64,000 nt of DNA from positions 1 to 64,000 of the forward strand of contig NZ_QMDX01000006.1 of assembly GCF_007421925.1 (NCBI RefSeq), read 5' to 3'. The stretch is from Haloglomus irregulare (lineage in GTDB: Archaea > Halobacteriota > Halobacteria > Halobacteriales > Haloarculaceae). A program made the translations under genes and the position numbers. The notes beneath the pieces were generated by a model that saw nothing but the letters and a program-made list of their open reading frames with translations, had not been told where the DNA came from and made no database searches. This document shows positions 26,989-35,337 of this stretch, piece after piece (position 1 is the first letter of the stretch; each line of letters starts with the position of its first letter).

Positions 26989-27301
26989 GGCCGTCATCGC
27001 CGGGACGGACCCGGAGGGGCTCGGGGAGGCACTCGTCGAGCAGGGCGTGAGCGTCAGGCGGGCGGCCGGCACGGCGGCCCGCGACGACCTGCAGGACGCC
27101 GCCATCGTCGACGCCGACCTGTTCGTCCTCACCGACGTCGGGCTGGCGACGGCCATCCCGCTCGCCCGCGAGCTGAACCCCGACGTGCGGGTCGTGGCCT
27201 ACACCCCCGATTCGCTGCCGGAGTTCGTCGGCGGCCAGGAGGTCGTCGCGATGGACCCCGCGCTGCTGGGGCCCGAGGCCGTCGCCGAGGAGCTGTCGTA
27301 G
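26981..27301 (+). CDS. Small conserved protein of the pyrG-guaA operon (DUF7126-like)
   Basis: A 106-aa protein starting inside the guaA 3' end (8-nt overlap). It looks like a small alpha/beta (Rossmann-like) fold: [47 protein letters not shown] and [25 protein letters not shown]. From memory similar haloarchaeal proteins are assigned to DUF7126 and sometimes mislabelled CTP synthetase because of this position. Operon membership suggests a link to nucleotide metabolism, but no catalytic motif is visible. It ends in TAG. Confidence 0.75.
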   Translation: MSEAVIAGTDPEGLGEALVEQGVSVRRAAGTAARDDLQDAAIVDADLFVLTDVGLATAIPLARELNPDVRVVAYTPDSLPEFVGGQEVVAMDPALLGPEAVAEELS

Positions 27302-27369
27302 GCAACATTACCCGCTATCGGTGACATTTGGGACCGTTCTGGCCCCGAACTGGCCGTGTTCTGGAAAAT

Positions 27370-27378
27370 ATCATAAAT
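27370..27378 (+). promoter_or_regulatory. TATA-like box for the fasciclin gene
   Basis: ATCATAAAT lies 25-33 nt before the ATG at 27403 within an AT-rich patch, consistent with a leaderless transcript and with that start. Confidence 0.5.
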
Positions 27379-27402
27379 GCGTTTGGACTAGATAACCAGT
27401 CG

Positions 27403-27939
27403 ATGTCGGACCGACTCACCAACCGACGGACGGTACTGAAGAGCATCGGCGCGGGAACGGCGGTCCTCGCAGGGGGCGTGGGCGTTGCGAGTGCGGCCCC
27501 GGGGGGCGAGGGAGGCCCGCCGAGCGAGGGCGACACCATCGTGGACGTCGCCTTCGAGGCGGAGGGGTTCGACGTGCTCGTGGCCGCCGTGCAGGAGGCC
27601 GGCCTCGTCGACACGCTCAGCGGCAACCGACAACTGACCGTGTTCGCGCCGACGGACGACGCCTTCGGAGAGCTGGGCGTCACGGCAGACAACGTTGGGG
27701 ACGTGGACTTCGAGGCGGTGGTCGGCGCATCCCTGACCGAAATCCTCAGCTACCACGTGGCTCCCGGGCGTCGGGACGCCGAATCGGTAACCACCTCCGA
27801 CGAGATTCCCACGCTGAACGGCGAACTCATCGACGTGGACGGCACCGATCTGAACGGAGACCAAGCGGACATCGTCGCCACGAACATCGAAGCGTCGAAC
27901 GGAATCATCCACGCTATCGACGGTGTCCTGCTCCCCTGA
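27403..27939 (+). CDS. Tat-exported fasciclin-domain protein
   Basis: A 178-aa protein. The N-terminus has a twin-arginine signal (NRRTVLKSIGAGTAVLAGG), followed by one FAS1 domain: DTIVDVAFEAEGFDVLVAAVQ, LTVFAPTDDAF, ILSYHVAPG and the closing GIIHAIDGVLLP. FAS1 domains mediate cell-surface adhesion or ligand binding. The ATG at 27403 is chosen from the Tat motif spacing and the TATA box; a longer in-frame start exists upstream. No membrane anchor is visible after the signal. Confidence 0.88.
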   Translation: MSDRLTNRRTVLKSIGAGTAVLAGGVGVASAAPGGEGGPPSEGDTIVDVAFEAEGFDVLVAAVQEAGLVDTLSGNRQLTVFAPTDDAFGELGVTADNVGDVDFEAVVGASLTEILSYHVAPGRRDAESVTTSDEIPTLNGELIDVDGTDLNGDQADIVATNIEASNGIIHAIDGVLLP

Positions 27940-28006
27940 GGACCGAACCGCCCAACCCTTGCGTCGGCGGGAAGTTTTACCACGGTGACGGACGTTCACA
28001 CACCTG

Positions 28007-28360
28007 ATGGAGGCGGTGCTCTGGCAGGTCCTCGCGGGGACGCGTGGCGGCCCCAACAGGGCCAGACTCCTCCGGGCGGTCGACGACCGGCCGCGGAACG
28101 CGAACCAGCTCGCGGAGGCGCTGGACCTCGACTACAAGACCATCGAGCACCATCTGGAGGTCCTCGAGGAGAACGACGTGGTGCGGTCGACCGACCAGCA
28201 GTACGGCGCCGTCTGGCTCCCGTCCCACCGGGCCCGGGACAACTGGGACACCGTCGAGCGCATCCTCGACCAGCTGGACGAGGTGGAGCCGGTCGAGGGG
28301 CTGGGGACGACAGGGGCCGAGACGGGAACGGACGCCGCGACCGACGGGGGCCCGGAGTGA
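28007..28360 (+). CDS. Winged-helix DNA-binding protein (ArsR-like)
   Basis: A 117-aa protein whose first 75 residues form a winged helix: RARLLRAVDDRPRNANQLAEALDLDYKTIEHHLEVLEENDVV with the wing AVWLPS. An acidic, disordered tail follows. It probably regulates the downstream membrane gene or itself. A GTTTTACC box lies about 30 nt upstream. It is followed within 4 nt by a 16-codon frame and then the membrane protein, all apparently one transcript. Confidence 0.8.
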   Translation: MEAVLWQVLAGTRGGPNRARLLRAVDDRPRNANQLAEALDLDYKTIEHHLEVLEENDVVRSTDQQYGAVWLPSHRARDNWDTVERILDQLDEVEPVEGLGTTGAETGTDAATDGGPE

Positions 28361-28364
28361 TACC

Positions 28365-28415
28365 ATGACCGAGACCGACACGAACGCGACCGGCGACGAG
28401 GTGGGCGGCCGATGA
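28365..28415 (+). CDS. Possible 16-aa mini-ORF between wHTH and membrane genes
   Basis: ATG at 28365 encodes MTETDTNATGDEVGGR and stops at TGA 28413-28415, which overlaps the next ATG (28412). The 4-nt overlap of stop and start would let translation of the mini-ORF feed ribosomes into the membrane gene. It may be chance, or the remains of an N-terminal extension. Low confidence that a stable peptide is made. Confidence 0.25.
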   Translation: MTETDTNATGDEVGGR

Positions 28416-28693
28416 GCCTGATGCTCGACGTGGCTCGCGTCGCCGCGGGCGTGAACCTGCTGTTGCTGGTGGCGCTGGGCGCGGTCTGGGGCCGGAACTA
28501 CCTGCAGATCCGGTCGAAACACACCCTCGGGACGCTCGTCTTCGCCGGCTTCCTGTTCGCGGAGAACCTGCTCGCGCTCTACTACTACCTCACGGCCATC
28601 AGCCTTCCCCTGGCGGCGGTCCGGCCGATGATGTACCTGCAGGTGCTGGAGTTCGTCGGGATCGCGTTCCTGACCTACGTCACGCTCGACTGA
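28412..28693 (+). CDS. Small membrane protein next to the wHTH regulator
   Basis: A 93-aa protein with three predicted helices: VAAGVNLLLLVALGAVWG, TLGTLVFAGFLFAENLLALYYY, and YLQVLEFVGIAFLTYVTL. The loop RNYLQIRSKHTLG is basic. Pairing with an upstream winged-helix gene is frequent in haloarchaea, so the two probably act together, but I know no function. Start at ATG 28412. Confidence 0.72.
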   Translation: MSLMLDVARVAAGVNLLLLVALGAVWGRNYLQIRSKHTLGTLVFAGFLFAENLLALYYYLTAISLPLAAVRPMMYLQVLEFVGIAFLTYVTLD

Positions 28694-28732
28694 GCCGGCG
28701 GCCGCCGGCAAATATTACAGGTGTTCGCGTGA

Positions 28733-28740
28733 TTTATACT
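28733..28740 (+). promoter_or_regulatory. TATA-like box for the CBS gene
   Basis: TTTATACT sits about 20 nt before the ATG at 28757. A second AT-rich stretch, AAATATTACA, lies near 28710. Spacing suggests a leaderless or nearly leaderless transcript. Confidence 0.5.
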
Positions 28741-28756
28741 GTCCCGAAGAGTTACC

Positions 28757-29185
28757 ATGCCACAAGCGATGCAGACCGCGACAACCGACCGGCCCGTCCG
28801 TGAACTGATGAGCACGCCGCTCGAGACCGTCGACCCCGACACGCCCGCCGACACCGTCGCGGCGATGTTGCGCCAGCGGGAGATCGGGTCGCTGGTCGTG
28901 ACCGAGGGCGGCGCCGTCACGGGCATCGTGACGGAGTCGGACGTGGTCCGGAGCGTCGGCGCGGGGCACGACCCGACGCGGCTGACCGCGGCACGGCTGA
29001 TGAGCGAGGACGTGACGACGGTCGCGCCGTCGGACACAGTGCAGACGGCCTGCGACCGGATGGCCGACGCCGGGGTGAAGCGGCTCCCGGTGGTCGACAG
29101 CGAGCCCGTCGGCATCGTCACGACGACCGACGTGGCCCACGAACTCGCCCAGAGCCTGGACGACGTGCTCGCGGCGTTCGACTGA
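28757..29185 (+). CDS. Two-CBS-domain protein
   Basis: A 142-aa protein made almost entirely of a CBS pair: VRELMSTPLETVDPDTPADTVAAML ... GIVTESDVVRSV and AARLMSEDVTTVAPSDTVQTACDRM ... GIVTTTDVAHEL. Bateman modules like this bind adenosyl nucleotides and act as energy-state sensors. Stand-alone forms probably regulate a partner, which cannot be identified from context. Confidence 0.9.
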   Translation: MPQAMQTATTDRPVRELMSTPLETVDPDTPADTVAAMLRQREIGSLVVTEGGAVTGIVTESDVVRSVGAGHDPTRLTAARLMSEDVTTVAPSDTVQTACDRMADAGVKRLPVVDSEPVGIVTTTDVAHELAQSLDDVLAAFD

Positions 29186-29347
29186 CGACGACGGCGCCGT
29201 CTCGGCGCGGGGCCACATCGGGTCGGCCCGCCGGCGGATGCGTGTTGCCAGTTCCCAGGGCGGCAGCCCGGGCGGCCTGACGACCGCGCCCATCACCTGT
29301 CGGGCCGGCGTCAGCGCGCTCGCGGCTCGCGACCGCCTCGACGGCGG

Positions 29348-30031
29348 CTACCGTGCCTCGATGCGCTGGCCGAGTTCGGCGAGGCGGACGGAGCCCGCCT
29401 CGACGAAGGGGACGCCGTGGCCCATCCCCAGCACGTCGACCGCGGGGGCGCGGTCCGCGAGGTCGTGGATCGACTCGCGGACGCTCTCCGTGTCGTATGA
29501 GATGAACCACGGGGAGGGCGCCAGCTCGCCCTCGTCCTCGACGACGAGGTCGCCGACGAACGCCGCGTCGAGCGCGTCGCTGACGTAGGCCGTGTGACCC
29601 GGCGTGTGGCCGGGGGTGTGGTAGGCGACGAAGCTGCCGGCCTCGTCGCCGTCGGCCATCAGTTCGGGGTCGGTCGCCGGCCGGTCGACGAACGGGTCGG
29701 TGAGTCGCTGGATCGCGCCCTTCAGCGTGAGCCCGGGCGGCTGCTCCTTGGCCATGAGGAAAGGGGCGTCCGCGGCGCCCATGTGGACGGTCGCGCCGGT
29801 CTCGGCCGCCAGCGACGCCAGCGAGCCGACGTGGTCGATGTCGTAGTGGGTGATCAGGATACGGCCGAGGTCGGCCACCTCGAACCCGGCCTCGCGGATG
29901 GCGGTTCGGACGGTCGCGCCGTGCCACGGGGTCCCCGTGTCGACCAGCGTCAGCACGTCGGCGTCGGCGAGGTATGCGTTCACCCCGCCACAGTCGATCT
30001 GCCAGACGGCCCCCCGGAGGTGTACGAGCAT
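29348..30031 (-). CDS. MBL-fold metallo-hydrolase
   Basis: A 227-aa metallo-beta-lactamase-fold protein. The metal site reads ILITHYDIDHVGSLASL (HxDxDH), with a further His in HTPGHTPGHTAYV, an Asp in VGDLVVEDEG, and GMGHGVP at the end. Start at ATG 30031 (MLVHLRGAVWQIDCGGVNAYL); upstream in-frame sequence is Arg/Pro-rich noise. The substrate is unknown. It is a separate family member from the frameshifted hydrolase at 19173-20074. Confidence 0.85.
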   Translation of the reverse strand: MLVHLRGAVWQIDCGGVNAYLADADVLTLVDTGTPWHGATVRTAIREAGFEVADLGRILITHYDIDHVGSLASLAAETGATVHMGAADAPFLMAKEQPPGLTLKGAIQRLTDPFVDRPATDPELMADGDEAGSFVAYHTPGHTPGHTAYVSDALDAAFVGDLVVEDEGELAPSPWFISYDTESVRESIHDLADRAPAVDVLGMGHGVPFVEAGSVRLAELGQRIEAR

Positions 30032-30105
30032 GCCGGCGGGTAGACGGGGGTTCGGTAAGGGTCTACCCATCACGGGCGGCGGGCCCTGCCGTCCCAGTCG
30101 GGCGG

Positions 30106-30438
30106 TCAGTCGGTCAGGTCGACCCGCAGTCGGCGGAACCCGCGGCGCACGCCGTGGTCGGTGACGCCGTGTCCCGCCGCGGCGAGGGCGTCCCGCAGCG
30201 ACCGCTGGACGCGGTCCGGCCGGCGGCTGCCGACGCGGCATTTCAGCCCGCCGGAGGGCGAGACCCAGAACTCGCGGACCCCGTGCTCCTCGACGGCGGC
30301 GACGGCCGCCCGAACTGCCGCGGGGTCCACCCGGTCGGCACAGGTCGTCGGCACCGGGATGCCGGCGACCGGTGTCGTTTCGACGCCGTCCGGGAGCCCC
30401 GTCCGCCCCGGGCGGTCGCCGTCGGGCGAGTCAGTCAC
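30106..30438 (-). CDS. Conserved-looking haloarchaeal hypothetical protein
   Basis: A 110-aa frame from GTG 30438 (MTDSPDGDRPGRTG). The acidic/low-complexity N-terminus leads into a compact alpha/beta segment: DRVDPAAVRAAVAAVEEHGVREFWVSPSGGLKCRVG and RSLRDALAAAGHGVTDHG, ending RLRVDLTD. Composition looks like real coding sequence. I do not recognise a family or function; start choice is uncertain. Confidence 0.55.
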   Translation of the reverse strand: MTDSPDGDRPGRTGLPDGVETTPVAGIPVPTTCADRVDPAAVRAAVAAVEEHGVREFWVSPSGGLKCRVGSRRPDRVQRSLRDALAAAGHGVTDHGVRRGFRRLRVDLTD

Positions 30439-30576
30439 GTCGGATGTCGGGCCCGGACGGACATAAGCGTTCGACGCGGGCGGTCGCTCTCGGCCGGACC
30501 CGGCGCCGGGACCGGGGTCGGCGATGGGTCGACACGCCCCCGGAAACGGTTTGTCGGGGCCGCCCGAAGGCCCGAT

Positions 30577-30744
30577 ATGGGATTCACCAAGCATCTCGTC
30601 AACGGCGTCATCTCGACGGCTATCAGCGTCGCGATCACCGCGTACGGGACCGACGGCGACGAGTTGAGCACCGACGACCTGCTGCTGGCGGTCGCCCTCT
30701 CCGCGTTCCTCTCGGGCTTCTTCACGAGCTACTTCGCGGAGTGA
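30577..30744 (+). CDS. Small membrane protein, 55 aa
   Basis: ATG at 30577 encodes MGFTKHLVNGVISTAISVAI, an acidic TDGDELSTDDL loop, then LLLAVALSAFLSGFFTSYF. Two short helices separated by an acidic turn suggest a membrane hairpin. No function known. Confidence 0.6.
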   Translation: MGFTKHLVNGVISTAISVAITAYGTDGDELSTDDLLLAVALSAFLSGFFTSYFAE

Positions 30745-30818
30745 GCGTCAGTCGAACCGGCCGAGGTTGCCGGTCGAACTGATGACCCAGGTGAACCCAC
30801 CGGCCTCGTACCGGCCGC

Positions 30819-31685
30819 CTACCCGGTCACGCGGGCCTTCAGGAACCCTTTCAGCGTCTCGTACTTCGATGGGCGGCGGATCTCCCGCATCTCGGCCTCT
30901 GTCAGCTCGAAGTCGAAGACCACCATGTTCGCTTCGAGATGCTCGCGGCTCGTGGCCTTGGGGATGGTCGCGACCCCGTCCTGCTGGACGAGCCAGCGGA
31001 GCGCGACCTGCGCGGGCGTCTTCCCGTAGCGGCGGCCGATCCGCTCCAGCACCGCGTCGTCCAGCACGCCGCCGTGACCCAGCGGCGAGTACGCCGTCAG
31101 CAGCACGTCGTGGACCCGGCAGTAGGCGAGCAGCTCCCGCTGGTCCCAGAACGGGTGGTACTGCACCTGGTCGGTGAGGACGGGCGCATCGCTCAGTTCG
31201 CGGGCCTCGTCCAGCAGGTCGATATCGAAGTTGGAGACCCCGACGTGCCGGACCGTTCCGCGGTCGACGAGCTCGTTCATCGCACGGAGCGTCTCCCCGT
31301 GGCCCGGCGCCGACGAGAACGGGGTCGGCGGCGACCCCGGCGGCCGGCCGTTGGGCCAGTGGATCAACAGCAGGTCGAGATAGTCCGTGCCCAGGCGGGC
31401 GAGACTCTCCTCGGTCGTCCGGAGGACGTCGTCGTAGGAGCGCTCCGGCCCGAGCTTGGTGGTGAGGAAGACGTCATCCCGGGGGACGTCGCTCGCGGCC
31501 AGCGCGTCGCCGACCTGGCGCTCGTTCCGGTACACCTGCGCGGTGTCGATGTGGCGGTAGCCCAGCTCCAGTGCCGTCCCGACGGCCTCGCGGCAGTCGT
31601 CGCCGGTGAGTCGCCAGGTGCCCAGCCCCAGCCGCGGGAGCTCGACCCCCTGCACCGTGACGGTCCCGATGTCCGTGTCGGTCAT
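30819..31685 (-). CDS. Aldo/keto reductase
   Basis: A 288-aa TIM-barrel NAD(P)H-dependent reductase. The catalytic tetrad is visible: Asp and Tyr in YRHIDTAQVYRNE, Lys in FLTTKLGPE, His in LLLIHWPN. The cofactor end has VATIPKATSREHLEAN. Family members reduce aldehydes and ketones; the substrate is not predictable. Normal length, start MTDTDIGTVTVQGVELP. Confidence 0.93.
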   Translation of the reverse strand: MTDTDIGTVTVQGVELPRLGLGTWRLTGDDCREAVGTALELGYRHIDTAQVYRNERQVGDALAASDVPRDDVFLTTKLGPERSYDDVLRTTEESLARLGTDYLDLLLIHWPNGRPPGSPPTPFSSAPGHGETLRAMNELVDRGTVRHVGVSNFDIDLLDEARELSDAPVLTDQVQYHPFWDQRELLAYCRVHDVLLTAYSPLGHGGVLDDAVLERIGRRYGKTPAQVALRWLVQQDGVATIPKATSREHLEANMVVFDFELTEAEMREIRRPSKYETLKGFLKARVTG

Positions 31686-31791
31686 GGCGGCGACTGGGGC
31701 CGGGCGCGGGGAATAGCTGCCGGCACGGGGAGGGCGAGGCCGGGAGTCGGGACCCGCCGGGTTTTAGCCGCCGGCGTGTCATCCCTCGCGT

Positions 31792-32247
31792 ATGTTCGAC
31801 CTGCTGGTGGTCGCGACGGACGGCTCGGAGAGCGGCGACCGCGCCGTCAGGACGGCGCTGGACGTCGCCCGCCGGTTCGATGCGTCCGTCCACGCGGTGT
31901 CGGTGGTCGATACCGACCGCGCGGGCGCCGCCCCCGCCGAGGAGGGGGAGGCGGGGTCGGAGCGCGCCGCGGCGGCCGCCCGGACCGTCGCCGAGCAGGC
32001 CCCCGGCGGGGTCGACGTGACGACCGAGGTCATCGAGGGGCGCCCCGCCGAGGCCATCGTCGCGTACGCCGAGACGGTCGAGGCCGACGGCGTGGCCCTG
32101 GGGACCCGCGGTCGCGGTGGTGCCGGCGGGTTCGTGCTCGGGAGCGTCGCGGAGACGGTCGTCCGGACCTGCGAGCGGCCCGTGCTGACCGTCCGCGGCG
32201 AGCGCGCCGGCCCGGACGGGACCGACGGCGCCGACGTCTCGGTCTGA
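31792..32247 (+). CDS. Universal stress protein UspA family
   Basis: A 151-aa single-domain Usp. It opens MFDLLVVATDGSESGDRAVRTAL and has the ATP-binding signature GTRGRGGAGGFVLGSVAETVV. ATP-binding Usps respond to stress and energy state. A GTTTTAGC box lies about 30 nt upstream. Confidence 0.92.
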   Translation: MFDLLVVATDGSESGDRAVRTALDVARRFDASVHAVSVVDTDRAGAAPAEEGEAGSERAAAAARTVAEQAPGGVDVTTEVIEGRPAEAIVAYAETVEADGVALGTRGRGGAGGFVLGSVAETVVRTCERPVLTVRGERAGPDGTDGADVSV

Positions 32248-32298
32248 CCGGCCGCCCGGTGGCGCCACGCTTACGCCCGCCCGACGCCTGCAGTGGGT

Positions 32299-32592
32299 AT
32301 GGTCGACCGACTCATGACGGTGAACGCGTACACCACCTTGGACCTGGTGGACGCGGTCGCCGAGGGCCACGAGTTCGAGGAGGAGGCGTACGCCACGCTG
32401 AACGTCACGTCGCCGCGCAAGAACCCTGACCACGTCTCCCTGCAGCTGGAGCTGGACAACACGCAGCTGACGGAGCTGCCGGCGCACGCCGAGACGGTGA
32501 CACTCACGCCCGAACAGGCCCGGTCCATCGCCGCGGACTTGGAGGAGCACGCCGACACGGTCGAGGCCGCGCAGGCCGACGCCGAGGACTGA
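32299..32592 (+). CDS. DUF6360-like haloarchaeal protein
   Basis: A 97-aa acidic protein (MVDRLMTVNAYTTLDLVDAV). It is mostly beta/alpha: EEEAYATLNVTSPRKNPDHVSLQLELD, then LTPEQARSIAADLEEHADTVE. I associate it from memory with DUF6360, a haloarchaeal family of unknown role. ATG 32299 is preferred over the GTG at 32293. Confidence 0.7.
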   Translation: MVDRLMTVNAYTTLDLVDAVAEGHEFEEEAYATLNVTSPRKNPDHVSLQLELDNTQLTELPAHAETVTLTPEQARSIAADLEEHADTVEAAQADAED

Positions 32593-32601
32593 CCCCGCCG
32601 G

Positions 32602-33030
32602 TCACTCCCGGGAGGGCTCGCGCCACGCCTCGCTCTCGGCGCGGGCGCGCCAGTCGCGCTGCTGGCGCTGCTCCGCGACGTGTCGCTTCCCGTCGGCGAG
32701 CGCCTCCCGGATGGCCGCCTCCGCCGCGACGATCTCCGCGAGGAACCCGTCCCGGCAGTCGTCGACGAGTTCGTACGTCCAGCGGTCGCCGACCGCGCCC
32801 GCCGGGAGGATGGCGTCCCGGAGGTGGGCGGCGAGTTCGTCGTGGCCGGCCGCCCGCAGCTGCTCGCGGGCGGCGTCGAACCGGTCCATCGCGCGCCCGA
32901 ACTGGTGGTGTGCGGTCACGAGCGACCCGAAGCCACGATCCGCGTGCTCCAGCCCCAACCCGAGCAGGTGGAGCGCCTCGCGCTCGGCTGCCGTGAGCCC
33001 CGTGTCGGATGGCTGTTCGCTTCGTGCCAT
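32602..33030 (-). CDS. Helical hypothetical protein, 142 aa
   Basis: From the ATG at 33030 (MARSEQPSDTGLTAAEREAL) the protein is almost all helix: HLLGLGLEHADRGFGSLVTAHHQFGRAMDRFD, HDELAAHLRDAIL, CRDGFLAEIVAAEAAIREAL. Longer in-frame starts upstream read as Arg-rich noise. The His-rich helix LVTAHHQFG could bind metal, but this is only a guess. It converges on the DUF6360-like gene with 9 nt between stops. Confidence 0.65.
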   Translation of the reverse strand: MARSEQPSDTGLTAAEREALHLLGLGLEHADRGFGSLVTAHHQFGRAMDRFDAAREQLRAAGHDELAAHLRDAILPAGAVGDRWTYELVDDCRDGFLAEIVAAEAAIREALADGKRHVAEQRQQRDWRARAESEAWREPSRE

Positions 33031-33284
33031 ACGGTACCATTCCGCGTGCAGCGGTATAACGGCTCGCCCCGCTCGGTGGAGACCGGGATACGCCGGCCCT
33101 CGACGGCGTAGCGCCGCAACGGGCCGTATTATCCACCTTTTCGACGGGTTTCGGCACGATACCACCGATTGCCGAGAGATACGCGCTCCGGAGCGTCGAA
33201 CCGCGCCGGACGCGCGGACCGGCCGCGGATGTGTCACGAACCGCGGACCGACGGAGGGAAGCGACCACGGGCCGTGAACGGAGT

Positions 33285-34583
33285 ATGGAACTCCAGTTCC
33301 TCGGAGGCGCGGGCGAGGTCGGCCGGAGCGCCGTCCTCGTCGACGGGCGGCTCCTGCTGGACTACGGCATGAAGACGGACACCCCGCCCGCGTTCCCCGT
33401 GGGGTCGGTCGACCCGGAGGCCGTCGTCGTCTCGCACGGCCATCTCGACCACGCGGGCGCGGTCCCGGCGCTGCTGTCGGGTCGCGACCGCCCGCCCATC
33501 CACTGGACGCCGCCGACCCGGGAGCTGGCGCTGACGCTCGCGCGGGACACGCTCAAACTCCACGGCGGGAGCCACCGCTGCCCGTTCACCGAACCCGACC
33601 TGAAGCGGGTCGGCGAGGTGGAGGTCCCGCACGGCTACGGGGAGCCGTTCGAGGCCGCCGGTTACGAGGTCACCTTCTTCGACGCCGGCCACATCCCCGG
33701 GAGCGCGCACGTGCTGGTCGACGACGGCGAGACGCGGCTGCTGTACACCGGCGACTTCCACGTCGCGACCGGCGACCCCGCCCGGCGGGGCGGGCGGTCG
33801 CGGCGCACGGACGGTGACGGGAACCCGCTGCGCGGCCAGCGGCTGGTCGCCGGGACCACGGCCCGGCCGGACGCCGACGTCGTCGTCTGCGAGTCGACCT
33901 ACTCCGACGTGGCCCACGAGCCCCGGGGCGCGGTCGAGCGGCGGTTCGCCGAGAGCGTCCGGACGACGCTCCACGAGGGCGGCACCGTCGTCGTCCCGGC
34001 CTTCGCCATCGGCCGGACCCAGGAGCTGCTGCTCGTCTGCGAGGCCCACGACATCCCCTGCTACGTCGACGGGATGGGTCAGGAGGTGACCCGGATGCTG
34101 CGGGGCTACCCCGACTACGTCCGGGACGCCGACGCGCTCCGGCGGGCCAAGTCCCACGCCCGGTTCGTGGGCGGCCGGGACGGACAGCGCGAGCGCATCG
34201 CCGACCAGAACGTCGCCATCGTCACCACCAGCGGGATGCTCTCGGGCGGGCCCGCCATGTCGTACATCCCGGCCATCCGGCGCAACCCGACGAACAAGAT
34301 CACCATGACGGGCTACCAGGTCGAGGGGACGCCCGGCCGGGACCTGCTGGAGACCGGCAGCGCCGAGATCGACGGCCGCGTGATGCCGGTCGCCGCACGG
34401 ACCGAGCAGTACGACTTCTCCGCCCACGCCGACCGGGAGGGGCTGCTCGAATTCCTAGGGGAGTACCGGGGGGATCGCGTCCTTATCAACCACGGCGACC
34501 GCTGTGCGGCGTTCGCCGAGGAACTCCGGGCCGACGGGTACGAGGCGACCGCGCCCGAACTCGGCGAGACGGTGACCGTCTGA
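33285..34583 (+). CDS. Beta-CASP metallo-beta-lactamase ribonuclease
   Basis: A 432-aa protein of the beta-CASP RNA-processing nuclease group. MBL motifs: HGHLDHAGAVPALL, TGDFHVATG, and the acidic VVCESTYSD; beta-CASP motifs: VVVPAFAIGRTQELL, YDFSAHAD, and LINHGDR. There is no N-terminal KH domain, so it resembles the shorter archaeal aCPSF2-type rather than aCPSF1. Expected activity is endo- or 5'-3' exoribonuclease in mRNA turnover. ATG 33285 begins the first strand (MELQFLGGAGEVG). Confidence 0.9.
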   Translation: MELQFLGGAGEVGRSAVLVDGRLLLDYGMKTDTPPAFPVGSVDPEAVVVSHGHLDHAGAVPALLSGRDRPPIHWTPPTRELALTLARDTLKLHGGSHRCPFTEPDLKRVGEVEVPHGYGEPFEAAGYEVTFFDAGHIPGSAHVLVDDGETRLLYTGDFHVATGDPARRGGRSRRTDGDGNPLRGQRLVAGTTARPDADVVVCESTYSDVAHEPRGAVERRFAESVRTTLHEGGTVVVPAFAIGRTQELLLVCEAHDIPCYVDGMGQEVTRMLRGYPDYVRDADALRRAKSHARFVGGRDGQRERIADQNVAIVTTSGMLSGGPAMSYIPAIRRNPTNKITMTGYQVEGTPGRDLLETGSAEIDGRVMPVAARTEQYDFSAHADREGLLEFLGEYRGDRVLINHGDRCAAFAEELRADGYEATAPELGETVTV

Positions 34584-34611
34584 GTGGCCGCCGAGGCGGT
34601 TCCGTGTCGAC

Positions 34612-35337
34612 TCAGGTGTGTCGCTCGATGAGTTCCCGAAGGTCGCGCTCGATGCCGCCGGCGTCCGCGGTCGTCACGGTGAACGAGGCCTTGCGCTCGT
34701 CCGTGTCGGCCATCTCGGAGAGCAGGCCGCCCCGGCGGTCGACCTCGACCCGGACAGTCAGCCGGTCGGGCCCGGGATCGAAGATGAGTTCGAGTTCGTC
34801 GAGGTCACCCCGAAACGGGCCGCCGCTCGGTCGGAACTCGAACTCCTGGACGAAGCGGTTGCTGCCCCATCCCGGCACTTCCTCGTTCTTCGCCGTATGG
34901 AGCGAGCAGCCGAGCGACTCCGCGGCGTCGAAAACCGCCTGCATCCGGTCGGTCGGCTGGACATCGAGGTAGTCCTTGTCCTCCGGGTCGACACCGGTCA
35001 CGTCGAGTTCCGTCTCCAGCCACACGTCCACGCCACCCATCGTCAGCGGCGTCCCCCACGGGATCTCGACGGCCGTATCGATGGTCCGTGACCCGTCCGG
35101 TTCGACGGTGAACCCGTCGGTCAGGCGGGCCGTGTCGACGGTCCCCTCCCGGCGACCGTCCTCGGTGTGGTAGTACGTCTCGAACTCCAGGTCGATGTGG
35201 CGGACCTCCTGCTCGGCGTTGCCCCCCTCGACCCGGACTTCCGCGTCGACCGTCTCCCCCGGTCGAACCGTCTCGGAGGCGAGCACGGTGTCCACGGTCG
35301 CGTTGCCGATGCCGACTGTCGCGAGGACCTTCTTCAT
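34612..35337 (-). CDS. Spo0M-like (sporulation-control) arrestin-fold protein
   Basis: A 241-aa protein matching the Spo0M family: MKKVLATVGIGNATVDTVLASE at the start, VRPGETVDAEVRVEGGNAEQEVRHIDLEFETYY, and IPWGTPLTMGGVDVWLETELDV. The fold is a pair of arrestin-like beta sandwiches. Haloarchaea do not sporulate, so the name reflects homology only; role unknown, perhaps stress or trafficking scaffold. ATG 35337 gives the conserved start. Confidence 0.88.
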   Translation of the reverse strand: MKKVLATVGIGNATVDTVLASETVRPGETVDAEVRVEGGNAEQEVRHIDLEFETYYHTEDGRREGTVDTARLTDGFTVEPDGSRTIDTAVEIPWGTPLTMGGVDVWLETELDVTGVDPEDKDYLDVQPTDRMQAVFDAAESLGCSLHTAKNEEVPGWGSNRFVQEFEFRPSGGPFRGDLDELELIFDPGPDRLTVRVEVDRRGGLLSEMADTDERKASFTVTTADAGGIERDLRELIERHT

